This document shows positions 49,171-60,293 of a DNA stretch of 64,000 nucleotides, piece after piece. Within the stretch, counting starts at the first letter, position 1. Each line of letters begins with the position of its first letter. The stretch is taken from NCBI RefSeq assembly GCF_051020985.1, contig NC_135010.1, positions 1,920,001 through 1,984,000 on the forward strand. The letters run 5' to 3'. The position numbers and the translations under genes were made by a program. This DNA comes from Nomia melanderi (taxonomy: Eukaryota > Arthropoda > Insecta > Hymenoptera > Halictidae). The notes below the pieces were generated by a model, which had not been told where the DNA came from, searched no databases, and saw nothing but the letters and a program-made list of their open reading frames with translations.

Positions 49171-50815
49171 AAATATTTTTTTTTGGAATTAGAACTTCCT
49201 GTTTGCGATAAATTTTCTGAGGACTCTTACGGAAAGCAGTAGAGAAACCTTTAACATTTGACTATAATGTAATATTAAATAATTTGGTACTTTGACATTA
49301 TGCGAACTAACTGTTTATTGATTAAGTTTTGCTTTGCGAAACGAAATAAAAAATGCATTTCTCAATTACAGAATTCATATATAATTACATATACACATTT
49401 AAAAGAATGTATTAGAGGTGAGGTTAGATTCGGTTTGATAAAAGCGGAACTTAGTCAAACAATGAATAGTCTAGCTAATACGAAGATACCAATCATTTTT
49501 TTATATGTTCAAAATATACGAATGCCGAAAACTTCAGATAATTATCTTCTTTAATTTTCTAGAAAAAATTCAAAAATATTACATTTCTCGATTTCTAAAC
49601 CCAAATGCCTCCTTAATTACTTGAATGTAAAAATTTAACTACATTGCTACATTACTTCCAATCAGAAATATTAATAAGTTTTAAATTAAAATGATTACAA
49701 ATTAATATTAACTATATATTAACTATAAATAACTATTAAATAATATATATAAATATTAAAAACTAATATTTTCTTCGTTTCCTTACTACAGGTTTATAAT
49801 AGTTTATTGCTAGAGACTACTCCTACATTATTGGTTCATTTGAAAACAAAGTTAAATAAAAACATGTTATTATGTATCAATGTATATGTATAGGTTCTTA
49901 ATGAGTTAGCTTTGAAGCAGGAAAAATGAATTTATTGGTCAGTCATTTATTTATCTATATTTTAAGTGTTTCCGTTCCACCATATATTCATTCGAAATAT
50001 TTTAAATTATTTACGTTGTACTATTTGTGCTGGAAATTACATTATGAACGCAGTATATAGTGATTTTTATCCATTTTTAATTGCATCTGGAAGGTATTAA
50101 TATTTATAGAGAAAATATGTCATATCTAATATCTCGTTAACCATGAAGCTATATATTTACTAGGATAAGATTACGGGAGGAATGCAATTGTAAGTTAATT
50201 TGCAATAAATATCGTTGTGTATAAATATAAATTGTAAAATGCGGAAGCATAACAAGTATGTCAAGATAATCTGAAATTGAAAATATTACAGGTATTTTTT
50301 ATGTGCTGATATTTGAAAATAAGCTGGAAAATACAAAGTTGAATTGTTTCATAAAATTCTTGAATCATATAAAAATATTCTAGTATGACTATACTTTAAA
50401 CATTTCCGAAATTATATATAGGATTATCAATAAGAATGATATGACACATTTTTTTATTTCCTATCCTCTACATTCACAGTGTTACACTTCTGAATAACGT
50501 ACGAATTCCTATTCATATGAAGTCATTGTTCATATTAATATAAGCTTAATGTTGAAAATAAACATTACAGTTTCTCATGATATATCTGGTTAACAATTTT
50601 CATAAGAAATCATCTGAAACTTTACCTACATCTTGTTTTTAAACATATTTGTCTACCTTCAAACATAGTATAGATTGTCTAATAATCGTATACAGATGAG
50701 TATTCAGTACACAAAGCCCCAAAATGGTGTATTTTAAAAGAAATTTTCGTATGGACGGCATCGTAAAGATTGATAGAAGTTACGATAAAAACCGAGTGAA
50801 AATGTGGGTCTGCAG
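49171..50815. other. AT-rich spacer
   Basis: No supported gene or repeat. The open frame at 49300-49554 has AT-driven composition and no recognisable domain. Confidence 0.45.
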
Positions 50816-51034
50816 GTCGACGAATACCCAGTGACTTCCATCAAAGTCTCAATCATGGACAGTACTTTCCTAATCCTCTTCTTCAGCGTCTTCTTTTTTA
50901 CAATTCACAAGTATTTTCCGGTCGTTGACCGTCGCCGTAGGCGATCAGCCCTCGAGGTCTTCTGGACAAGCAGAGCAATGAGGAAAAACTGGGCGAACCA
51001 GAGGCGAATCACAAAAACTGACTCCGACGAGTGA
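50816..51034 (+). CDS. Candidate small single-pass membrane protein or last exon
   Basis: A strong acceptor-like GTCTGCAG ends at 50815. The frame is then open to TGA at 51032-51034. An in-frame ATG at 50855 gives 59 residues: MDSTFLILFFSVFFFTIHKY is a hydrophobic helix, followed by a basic stop-transfer patch (DRRRRR) and a polar, charged tail (SRAMRKNWANQRRITKTDSD then E). The codons are much GC-richer than the surrounding AT-rich spacer, which favours real coding sequence. Fourteen further codons (V-D-E-Y-P-V-T...) precede the ATG if the exon is spliced to an upstream exon, perhaps near 47.9 kb. I do not recognise the family. Predicted topology: short N-terminus, one membrane span, cytosolic C-terminal tail. 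Confidence 0.5.
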   Translation, partial: VDEYPVTSIKVSIMDSTFLILFFSVFFFTIHKYFPVVDRRRRRSALEVFWTSRAMRKNWANQRRITKTDSDE

Positions 51035-52325
51035 AGTAATCGGACCTTGGTTTCTCCGTCCATCACCGGGAGCAGTCTACCTGCATCAAAATTTTAACGG
51101 AGATCGTTCCAGAAAAATCGAAGGCCTTATATTCTATTAGACCCTTCTCATTCTTCCTTTATTCACAGTTGAAACTGAGGATAAACTGGAACTTCTTTGA
51201 AACAGGTAGGCAGGAGAAATATACAAAGCACCAATGTTAAACGAAAAATAGAAATTTTTATAAATTTATAAACATTATTATTTAATAAATAATTATATGC
51301 AGGGTATACTATACTTGATACTTCAACTGGCAAAAATGTAGTTCTGCATGAAAAAATAAAATGGAAATAGAGTGGAATATTTTTATTGGAATCTTATTTT
51401 TTAAAAATTGAATTTCAATATACTTTATCAGTAGTTAAATATATGCAGATATATTTAACAAATTTTCAACATGAAATGTCTTACAAACGATACCATACCA
51501 AAAAATTGTATTTTACATTTTTTTTAAATAATTTATTTCTCTATGTTTCCAATTATTCATACTATTATAATAATATGTTTCATATTATTATGATAATTAT
51601 ACCACCCGCATATAGTTGAGTCAGCTAAGTGCCCGTGTACTTCACAAAATTTCCATATCAACTTTCTCGAAAAGAAAGCTTTAAGTAAGAAAATTTTAAT
51701 CTATATTTTCGCCTTACTTATTTGTATAGACTGTATTATTTCTTTTGTCGGGTGTACCATGACTTACAAGACTTTTCATAAAAAGTATTTTAACAAAACA
51801 CGACGCCATTGAAGAAACTATACGGTTTTGAACTGAAAAATATAAAATTTTCAACATCATCGTGGATTTCGATAACAATTAAAAAGTTGTATGAATTTTA
51901 AGATACAATCTCTTAAATGTAAAAACTGATACTTTTATGCTATCACTGTGCTTATATAAGGATATATCCGTTTCATAAATTTCGGTTTCCTCATTTATTT
52001 TAATAAAATTCAGAATTGAACAGAAAAGTCTCTATTCCAGTCTATCTTTTTTAAATCTACACAAATTTTTATTTATATATGTAACTGTACACTATATATT
52101 GTAATTACAGGTAAATTGAATTATTATTGCAATTATTTTATCATTATCTTTTATAGTAAAATTATTCACTGATCGCAATAAAATTGTTTTAAATCATACA
52201 TTATATTATCTACTAGTCCTCTGGTCACATTCTGACTTAACCGAGAACAAAGTGCTATTGCTATTATCGGATTAAGTACATTACTATTTTCGAAATTTCA
52301 ATACTTTAGTAAACAACGTTTTCAA
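51035..52325. other. Probable 3' UTR then AT-rich spacer
   Basis: The first about 150 bases stay GC-richer and may be 3' UTR of the small membrane protein exon. An AATAAATAA sits at about 51284. The remainder is AT-rich without supported features. Confidence 0.4.
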
Positions 52326-53077
52326 CCAGTTAACTGCGTCCGACGAGTACATACGTCATTTTAAAACACAAAACAGTATCAATATCTTCAACGATGAACT
52401 ATTTACTTTTTCAGATGAACATGTAATTCTTCTTCATTTTGTTTTAGTTAATCGTTAGAATATATTATAGGTGCATTTACCCTGCCTTTGCCGAGTAAGG
52501 TAAAAGTACCAATAGTTGACCAGTTAAGAAAAACTTTCTGCAAGAATAGTAGTAAACGCTTGTTCCTTTATGAAATAGAAAGACTCTATGGGTGAAAATG
52601 CTGTTTGAAATAGTTATATTATCTACATTTTATAGATATTTTTGAAAATTCAGTACTTACGTTAGAAATTGATCATCTTTTAAAACGGGAAAACTAGTAA
52701 TTGACCATGTGTTAGTTAGCAGGTGACCATTTGTGGTAAAATCAAAAACACTAAAGATGATTACTTTAATATCGTTTATTTGCAACGATTATGACAAATT
52801 ACAAGTAAAAAGACAAATACAAATGAAAAGAAATTAATTCCACGTTGGAAATTGGATACAACGAAGTTGGGTCGGAGTTGGGTCGAAAACATTATCGAAA
52901 CATTATTACTTGTAAAAATCTTATTATTCACGTTTTCCTGCAAAATGGTCAACTAATGATATCAGGTCAATTCTTTTATGCCTTTTTTTGATTGTGCCTT
53001 TACCTTATACGCTTCATTTTTCATTTTATTTCATGCAGAATGACAGATTTTTTAAACCAAATTCCATAGTTAACAGG
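52326..53077 (+). mobile_element. TTAA mini-element, family B, copy 4 (interrupted)
   Basis: Left end CCAGTTAACTGCGTCCGACG next to a decayed TCAA flank; right end CCATAGTTAACAGG next to TTAA (53078-53081). Internal signatures match copies 1-3, with GCCTTTGCCGAGTA at the break point. A 508-base TA-target element interrupts it at 52498-53005. Confidence 0.78.
52498..53005 (+). mobile_element. TA-target mini-element nested in family B copy 4
   Basis: Ends AGGTAAAAGTACCAATAG and, reverse-complemented, AGGTAAAGGCACAATC. TTGACC motifs occur near both ends. It is flanked by TA (52496-52497, 53006-53007). Excision with one TA leaves CGAGTATACGCTTCAT, matching the uninterrupted family B copy (CGAGTATACACTTCAT). 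No coding capacity seen; Tc1/mariner-type by target site only. Confidence 0.8.
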
Positions 53078-53081
53078 TTAA

Positions 53082-54267
53082 AAAAGATTTCTCATTGAAT
53101 GGCCGAGGAAGGACTTGAAATATTGCAACCAATTGCCATTTGCTCTGTATGCTCATAGAACGAAGAATAAAAATCACACCGAAATATTTAACGAGCCTGG
53201 TTGATCAGGCTCTGCAATCGAATGATTAATAGGTTTTCGTGAAATCACATGGGTTATATTTTCACTGTCGCATATTGCAATTGCTCTCGTAACTAATTGA
53301 TCCAGGAAGGTAATAAGCCATACCACGATACGCGTGCGTCGGATTTGCTCTGGCTCATTCATTGCAGTATCGAGACGATAAATCCTATCGTTTGAGAGAT
53401 TAATTGGTTTTCGTTAGGTCAATGTCTCACATAGTATGTATACGTGGCAGTGGATACTGCTGACCTAGTTCGTAGTCCGTTATTCCGAATAGATTTTTTG
53501 CGACCGCTAATAAAGTGGCAATGCTATCAGTTGTAGTTAACACCGAGTCAATTCAATTAGTATGTAAATTTTTAGTGTGCGGATATGAAATATTTCTTTC
53601 TCGGGACTTCAAATAGTATATGATATCGTATCACCGATTATGGAATATTTATTAACCCCTCGTTCTATGATTTACTTCACAACTATGATCGATGCACCTA
53701 CTTTGTCATTAGTAATTTATTAAGAAAAAGAACAAAATTTTAGGTACATTTTAGATCCATATCAGCTTTAAAACAGAATAATTGATGACAGAAGAATAAT
53801 ATTTAATTTGAATTCAAAAGAATCGAGTAAAATTTATGCGTGCTAAATTTCGTTTAAATTCTTCACGAGTCCTAAAAAGAAAATATAATAACAAAAAACT
53901 GCTGGAATTTACATAGTGTGAAGTATAATTCATGAAGAAAAAATGTAAGCTTAATTATAAATATATTGAATTATACAGAATAATTAAGAAGAAATGTTCT
54001 CGTGATTTGAAATTGTTTAAGGATGGTAAAGTAAAAAAATTAGAATACACAAAACTTATTTTATTTTCAGTAGTATTTATGTATATGAACAAATCTCATT
54101 GAAATTTGGGAACATAAATAAAAATTGAATAAAAGACTAATCTCTACAACCCATTTACTAATTTTACATGTATGAATTGCAGTATAATATAATAAGTGAG
54201 ATAATTTCAATAGTTACTAATAAGTACAAAATGCCGACAATAAGGAAACAATATTTTGAACAATAAG
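53082..54267. other. Spacer with GC-richer island
   Basis: About 53160-53560 is GC-richer, with a repeated motif ATTAATAGGTTTTCGT / ATTAATTGGTTTTCGT (near 53224 and 53400) and no convincing gene. The minus-strand open frame at 53174-53362 lacks domain or splice support. The rest is AT-rich. Confidence 0.4.
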
Positions 54268-54271
54268 TTAA

Positions 54272-54490
54272 CACTAAAATTACCAGACTGCTCAAAATGA
54301 CCGGTTCTAGATTTCAGCATTTCATAATTATTAACAAGGTAACAGATGTTTCTCTGAGAAATTAATAAAGAAATTGATTCAGTAATACGCAAACTGAATT
54401 GTAAATCAATTATAGTGTCAATAGATGCACTCTTGAAGTTTCTGTAGAGGAATTTCAAAAAGTCAATTTAACTGCTCGGTAGTTTCAGTG
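54272..54490 (-). mobile_element. TTAA mini-element, family A, copy 1
   Basis: TTAA flanks at 54268-54271 and 54491-54494. Ends CACTAAAATTACCAGACTGC and, reverse-complemented, CACTGAAACTACCGAGCAGT. It is the minus-strand counterpart of 60074-60289, and shares with it an internal open frame starting MKFLYRN. Confidence 0.82.
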
Positions 54491-54494
54491 TTAA

Positions 54495-55810
54495 GATATG
54501 TTTTAAAACATGAAGCAATACGTTAAACAAATTAATACGTATCGCTTTTTCTCCGCGCTCTGAGCGCAAACCTATCGAAATTCCAGTGGCACTCGCGAGA
54601 AATCACAATTTTCATAAATTACATTCTTATCGGTGCAAGAACGTGCAGTACTTCCACGTTGAATCGCAATTCATTACGTCGAATGATTTATACAATTGTC
54701 ATCGGACCACGGTCGACGTGAGTGTTCCCAAGTAACGTAGTCATCGAGAAAGCGAATGGAAAATCGGCACGGCTTCATCGTGAGTCACTTCGACAAATAC
54801 CGATACTAATCATGTCCGCGATAAGCCAAGTGAAATATCGTCCGGAGAACGCAGGAGATTTTTATAATACTCCGGTTTTCCTTTTGCGGGAATTGATCGG
54901 GAATGACTTAAGTTTGTCTGTGATTACAGAACGACGGGGCTTTAATTCAATCCTCGCCGGTGTTAAGGCTCGTAAACGAAACCGGTTGCATCCAGCAACG
55001 GAGAGAACGAACGGAAAGCTCGGACAGCGCTGGATCTATCCACGTTCCCATGGAAATGTTCTTTTTTTACGAAAACGGAATTACTCGTGGGAAGTAGCTG
55101 CCGGGTTTGCAGCTATGAAAATATCCGATCCCCTAATGTGTTACTTCGATTAACGAAAGATCTACGACACAGCTTTCAATGACAACTTCTGACAGCTCGT
55201 AATGCAATTGGAACATCCTGTTTGGCAATTGCAACCGATCTAGTTGTATCGCGTTCCTCAAGTCGTGTTCCGCGTGTAAAACAGGTAGTGATCGAATTAT
55301 TTTCACCTGATCTGGAAACATTCAACGATACGACTCGCTTAAACACCTGTTTTCCCATGTCTATTTTTAACTGAATCTTACTTTCCACTCTACGTGCCAA
55401 CGATTTCAAGATAGAATAACGGAAACTGCGTTAAGTTATTGCACGGGGAGTAGTGTGAAATAAGGGGAGCCTGAAAGACAGTTGAGATAGTGTATTACGA
55501 ATTAGAAAATATATAAACTGAGAGATATTTTTGTTAAATAGTTTAGATATAAGGCAGGCTATAAGGAAACGTATATTGATAGATCTAACGCTATTTCTAT
55601 TGAATAGCAGATATTTTTGTTATTGCTTTAATAATGTATAGGGGAGAATCATACTGTACCGGGCAGCGTACAGTACCAGTCAGAGATAGTTCTCGTTTTT
55701 ACCGTTAGTCATCTATATCATTGATATAGAATCAAATAACTAGTATTGTTTTTAACACTGTATTCCGGCGTGGTTTTCTTTAATCTTAATTAGTTTAAAT
55801 TTTTACGTGA
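54495..55810. other. GC-richer island, possible conserved non-coding DNA or unrecognised exon
   Basis: About 54550-55450 is GC-richer than neighbouring spacer. It holds the longest unexplained open frame of the deserts (54722-55153, plus strand, 143 codons, first codon GTG), with no recognised motif and basic composition. A small hairpin ACTGTAC ... GTACAGT lies at about 55652-55673. I cannot decide between a regulatory island and a coding exon. Confidence 0.35.
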
Positions 55811-55896
55811 AAAAAATAAATAATTCATCACTGAAAGAATTAGTATCATCTCAAGCTTTAAGATGACATTTATACTTGTCAAACGCAGTTAACTGG
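55811..55896 (-). mobile_element. TTAA mini-element, family B, copy 6 (one end only)
   Basis: The terminus CGCAGTTAACTGG is next to TTAA (55897-55900), preceded by ATCACTGAAAGAATTAGTATC and CTCAAGCTTTAAGATGAC as in the copy at 59433-59675. The other end is missing. Confidence 0.65.
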
Positions 55897-55900
55897 TTAA

Positions 55901-58900
55901 AAATACTGGGAACACAAGGCACATAACGTTCGCGCAGGAATTTCATACAACGAAGGTTATATTTCATAGCTGATTTCTTATTTTCCGGTTAAGTAAGTAA
56001 TTTTGTTGTATTACGTAGAGTATTTATAGACTGCTAGGTTTATATAATTATCCTAGTTTTTGAGATTTATTTTGTGTATTATGCATTGAATCTAAACCTT
56101 TTTGTGCTTGACGTGTTTGTCGTACAGTATTTAACACTTCATAGTCGCCTAGTGCCGGATGAAATTAAAATAAATTTTTTATCATTAAAGTTTTTGTGTT
56201 TTTTATTTCATGTTTCTTTACAGAAACGTACGAAATTGAAGATGAAAAGGGAAGACAACATGAAAGCGGTTTCGAAAATATTGATTGAAAAGAAAATGGC
56301 TGTAAGATAGGCTCATCAATAGGAAATTCTAATTTCGCAATCTTTTATAACGGATTTAATTTATATTAAATTAGAAACTTGAAATATTGTATTAAAGATG
56401 TTCAAGAAACAAGAAGCAGATTAGTGAAGGAAAAATGAGAATAGGGAAAACTGAGAAAGTACTAAAGGAACATGAAAATATTAAGAAGAAAGAACGTTAG
56501 GGAAAAAATAAGTAAAAAATAATATATTATGAAGGAGGAAACTGTGTTTTAATAAAAAAGTTATCGAATGTGACATTTACAGAGTCATTTAATGAATATT
56601 GAGTGCAGTGCATAGATTGGACATTTTAGTACTTGGAGTGTACTGATCAAGAGAATAATTATTTTGCTTGTGACATTTGTAAACATGCCTAATTAAAAGT
56701 TTTGTCACACCTAAATGCTTTATATCAGCATTATTAATTATTTAGATTTTATAATGTATTATATATTTATACGATAATATTTGGTATATTGCAATTTATT
56801 ACTTTTCTGTTTATGCAAATAATTAATCATTGTGATAAAATTTAGAGAAACAGTTTATAGCCTTTCATTAAGTCTTATTTTTACTACAAATTTCTTTTTT
56901 TTTAAGTTTGATTTTTATTAAGAATTAGTTAAGTTATAGTACAAAAACTTAAACTTGAGTTTTTTCTAATGTGTACTGATAATAATTTTTAAGTGGAAAC
57001 AACCTTTATTGTAAGTGTAAATTCAATTTACTCTTTAATTTAAATTAAAATAAAATAAAAACATAATTTATTGTCGTCTATGGTTCATTTTGAACAAGTT
57101 CTAAACATGTTTAGTTTATAACAAATATATCACAAACTGTAAAAATTATACTTAAACTTAATACTTAATTAATGATTTTTAATAATGTGTTATATAAAAT
57201 CATAATCAGATTTGTAGCCAAAACAAAATTACATCTGTTTTATACTAACAAAACAGATTACAATGTAATCATTGAAACATGATTTCCGCGAAGCAATAGT
57301 GAATAAAAATGACAACATGTTGATCAATTGGTAAATAAATTTCTTTTAATTAGTCATGTTGCTGCTAATGCACAGTGACTAATAAAGAGACAGGTAATAT
57401 TTATGTGAAACCGGTTTTCCATAAAAGTATTCCTTGTCGTTACTTTAAATCGAGGTGAATGGTACGTGTTGTGATAACGCGTGCAATTTAGGAAATGGCA
57501 ACCTTTTTTTCTTCCAAAATAACGTGAAAAGAGTTTCCGATCGACCTACTAAACCTGAATTTGAACTGTGTCAATAGGCGAAATTATGCATGCATCCACA
57601 TCCGGCAATACACTATCTGGTGGCTACTCACTTACATCCTTCTTTGACATGCATAAGCGGAAAAGGGGACGTCGATCGATGATACGTTGCTAGTCATGCA
57701 ATAGAGTTGACCGGTGCGAGCAATGTAAAATGGAAAGTGACGCAATTTTTAATTACTATTCCCATATGGTCGATAAACGTTGTGCGTGTTCATTAATTTT
57801 GATTGAGTTTTCAAGCGTTTTACGAGTGACAATACATTTGATAGTGTGAACTTAAAATGAAAAATGTGACATTTTTTATTTTAGTTCTGCTACTTTCCTA
57901 AGTCTCTTTCAATTGTTCAAAATATATATTTGTAAATATTTTATTGGTGAGTAAGTATTTCAATTCTGCATGAAATTATATTTCAGCAGTAAAAAGATTA
58001 ATGGTAACGAAAAATTAATTTTTTGATAGAAAATAATTAAAATAACTATTAGGGAAGAAAACAAAGTATCCAAATGAAAATGAACTACTACTTCTAAATA
58101 GTGTTAGTTTTTAGTAAAAGATTGCTAAAGTGAAAGAAATCTTATTGTTCAATTTAATAATGAAACGAATTTTTAAAAATTAGGAAAGAAATTTTAAACA
58201 ATATATATTCACTGTTGCACATTCACTATTATATTAAATTATATGTTAGAACACAGAAAAGAATTTAAGGTTACACAGATTAAAAATGATACTTATTTTA
58301 ACTTATAAAAATTTCAGATGTTCATTAGGTTTATTAATAACTACTAAATCTACAGAAGAAAGGCAATACCAAAAATAATATTATAAACAATTAAGTCTTC
58401 CAAAAGAATAGATATCTATTTCATAAGTATTACAGTTTGATGTCATTGTAAAATCACCTTTTTATCAAAGTTTAAGTAAATATCCATGTGTGTTTTCGAA
58501 GTTTAATAAAAAAAATGAGGAGTATTTAGTACCTACCTTAATAATAAATGAATAACATGTTTGACAAAAATAAGAATAATTTATCAAGAAATAAAGAGAA
58601 TAAATACGGAGATATGATAAATGTTCATACCTACTTACGTTATCTCTATCTTCTATCATTATCAAATCAACATTAAATTTTGAATTACAGTAGAACAGAA
58701 GTATCCAAACACTTCAATTGTTTCAGATTTTCTTTTTATTCTAATGTAAATCTACTGTTTGTGTGTCATGTTTTCCTCTTATACATCTAGTCAAGATTAC
58801 TTGTAATCGGAATTGCTAATCATCAGTATTAAGCATTTCATATTATTTTAGATAAACACGCACATAATACACTTTATAGACTTAAAGTGTTATAGTAAGC

Positions 58901-59428
58901 ATTTCATTTGCTCAGTAAACGTTTATTGGATTCAAAAGTTAACAATCCATAACAAAACATATAAATTTATTCCGAGAAACAACGATATAATAAACGTTTT
59001 TTGCTATACCTTATATAATATGTAGCACTAAACATTTGCAATTAGTTCATTCATTTCGGTTAAAGTTTTTACAGGCAGAGTATTTTATTAAATATTAGCA
59101 TCACAACTTTATATAACGTGAAAACTTAATTGTTGCACTGTTTTACAATTTTGAATAAAAATACACATATAATTAATCTGGTTTTCTTCATAAGAAATAC
59201 AGAACTATGTTCGTTATAAGTATACACCAGTCCACGGAAGTGTTTCAAATATGATAAACAATGGAAATGGACACAGAATCTCCAGAATAATAAATATTCA
59301 AAAATTATTGTATGTGTGATGCACACGACATACATATGGATCACGTGTATAAATTTCATTGGAATCGAACAATATATTGTACATCTGAGGTAGAATGCTC
59401 TTATCAGGTGAATCATTTCGTCCATATT
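55901..59428. other. Intergenic, AT-rich, with GC-richer island at 57.4-57.75 kb
   Basis: No supported gene. About 57410-57740 is GC-richer, with clusters such as GTCGATCGATGATACG. The remainder is AT-rich; the open frame at 56074-56310 has a hydrophobic then Lys-rich composition and no recognised domain. Confidence 0.4.
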
Positions 59429-59432
59429 TTAA

Positions 59433-59675
59433 CCTGTTAACTATTGAATTTAGTTTAAAAAATCTCTCGTTTTGCGCGCATTAAAATCAAGAAATAAAGC
59501 GTGTACCCGTCAAGCGCATGTCGAATACATTTAGGGTATATTTTAATGAAAATCCAAAGCAAAACAAAGAAGAATTACATGTTTATCTGTGAAAATAAAG
59601 AATTCATTACTGACAGAATTAGTATCATGTCAAGCTTTATGATGACGTGTATACTCGACAAATGCAGTTAACAGG
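59433..59675 (-). mobile_element. TTAA mini-element, family B, copy 5
   Basis: TTAA flanks at 59429-59432 and 59676-59679. Ends CCTGTTAACTATTGAATT and, reverse-complemented, CCTGTTAACTGCATTTGTCG. Complete and uninterrupted, in reverse orientation relative to copies 1-4. Confidence 0.78.
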
Positions 59676-59789
59676 TTAAATACTCCTGTGGACCAGTTAC
59701 GTATGACGCAGGTAGCAAACACGTTAGCCCTTATCACTTCAACCGGCAGGCTCACTGCCAAGCACGGATACAATTAACACTAAAATTAA

Positions 59790-60001
59790 CACTAGAACTA
59801 CTGTATCAGGCAAAATGATTGATTTTTTTCGTTTCGCAATTACTGATATCTTCGAAGCATTGAATATTCGAAATGATCTTGAAAAATAAATAGTTCAGTT
59901 GAATACTATAATAAATGTCTGAAGAAACTGAAAATAATCTATTGTTACAATTTTTATAGGGATTACATATCAATCGTATTAAATGTTCCGTAGTACTACT
60001 G
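59790..60001 (+). mobile_element. TTAA mini-element, family A3
   Basis: Ends CACTAGAACTACTGTATCAG and, reverse-complemented, CAGTAGTACTACGGAAC, with TTAA at 59786-59789 and 60002-60005. Directly upstream is a second end-like TTAACACTAAAA (59774-59785), suggesting insertion into or beside an older relative. Confidence 0.65.
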
Positions 60002-60073
60002 TTAATTTCCTATTTTTTGATATTATTTTATGTTTATCCAACATTTACAATTGAATTTCCTCTCCGAAGTTAA

Positions 60074-60289
60074 CACTAAAACCGAGCAGTTAAATCCGCT
60101 TTTTGAAATTCCTCTATAGAAACTCCAAGAGTGCGGCTGTTCAGACTTTAATTGATTTTCAGTTCAGTTTGAGCATTGTTACATCAATTTCTCTAATAAT
60201 TTCTCAGAGAAACATCTGTTATCTTTTGAATAATTTCAAAGAGAAGACATTAGGAATAGGTTATTTTGAGCCATCTGGCAGGTTTAATA
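60074..60289 (+). mobile_element. TTAA mini-element, family A, copy 2
   Basis: TTAA flanks at 60070-60073 and 60290-60293. Left end CACTAAAACCGAGCAGTTAA; the right end, reverse-complemented, ends in CCTGCCAGATGGCTC. Internal blocks shared with 54272-54490 include GAAATTCCTCTA, ATTTCTCAGAGAAACATCTG and TTATTTTGAGC. Confidence 0.8.
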
Positions 60290-60293
60290 TTAA

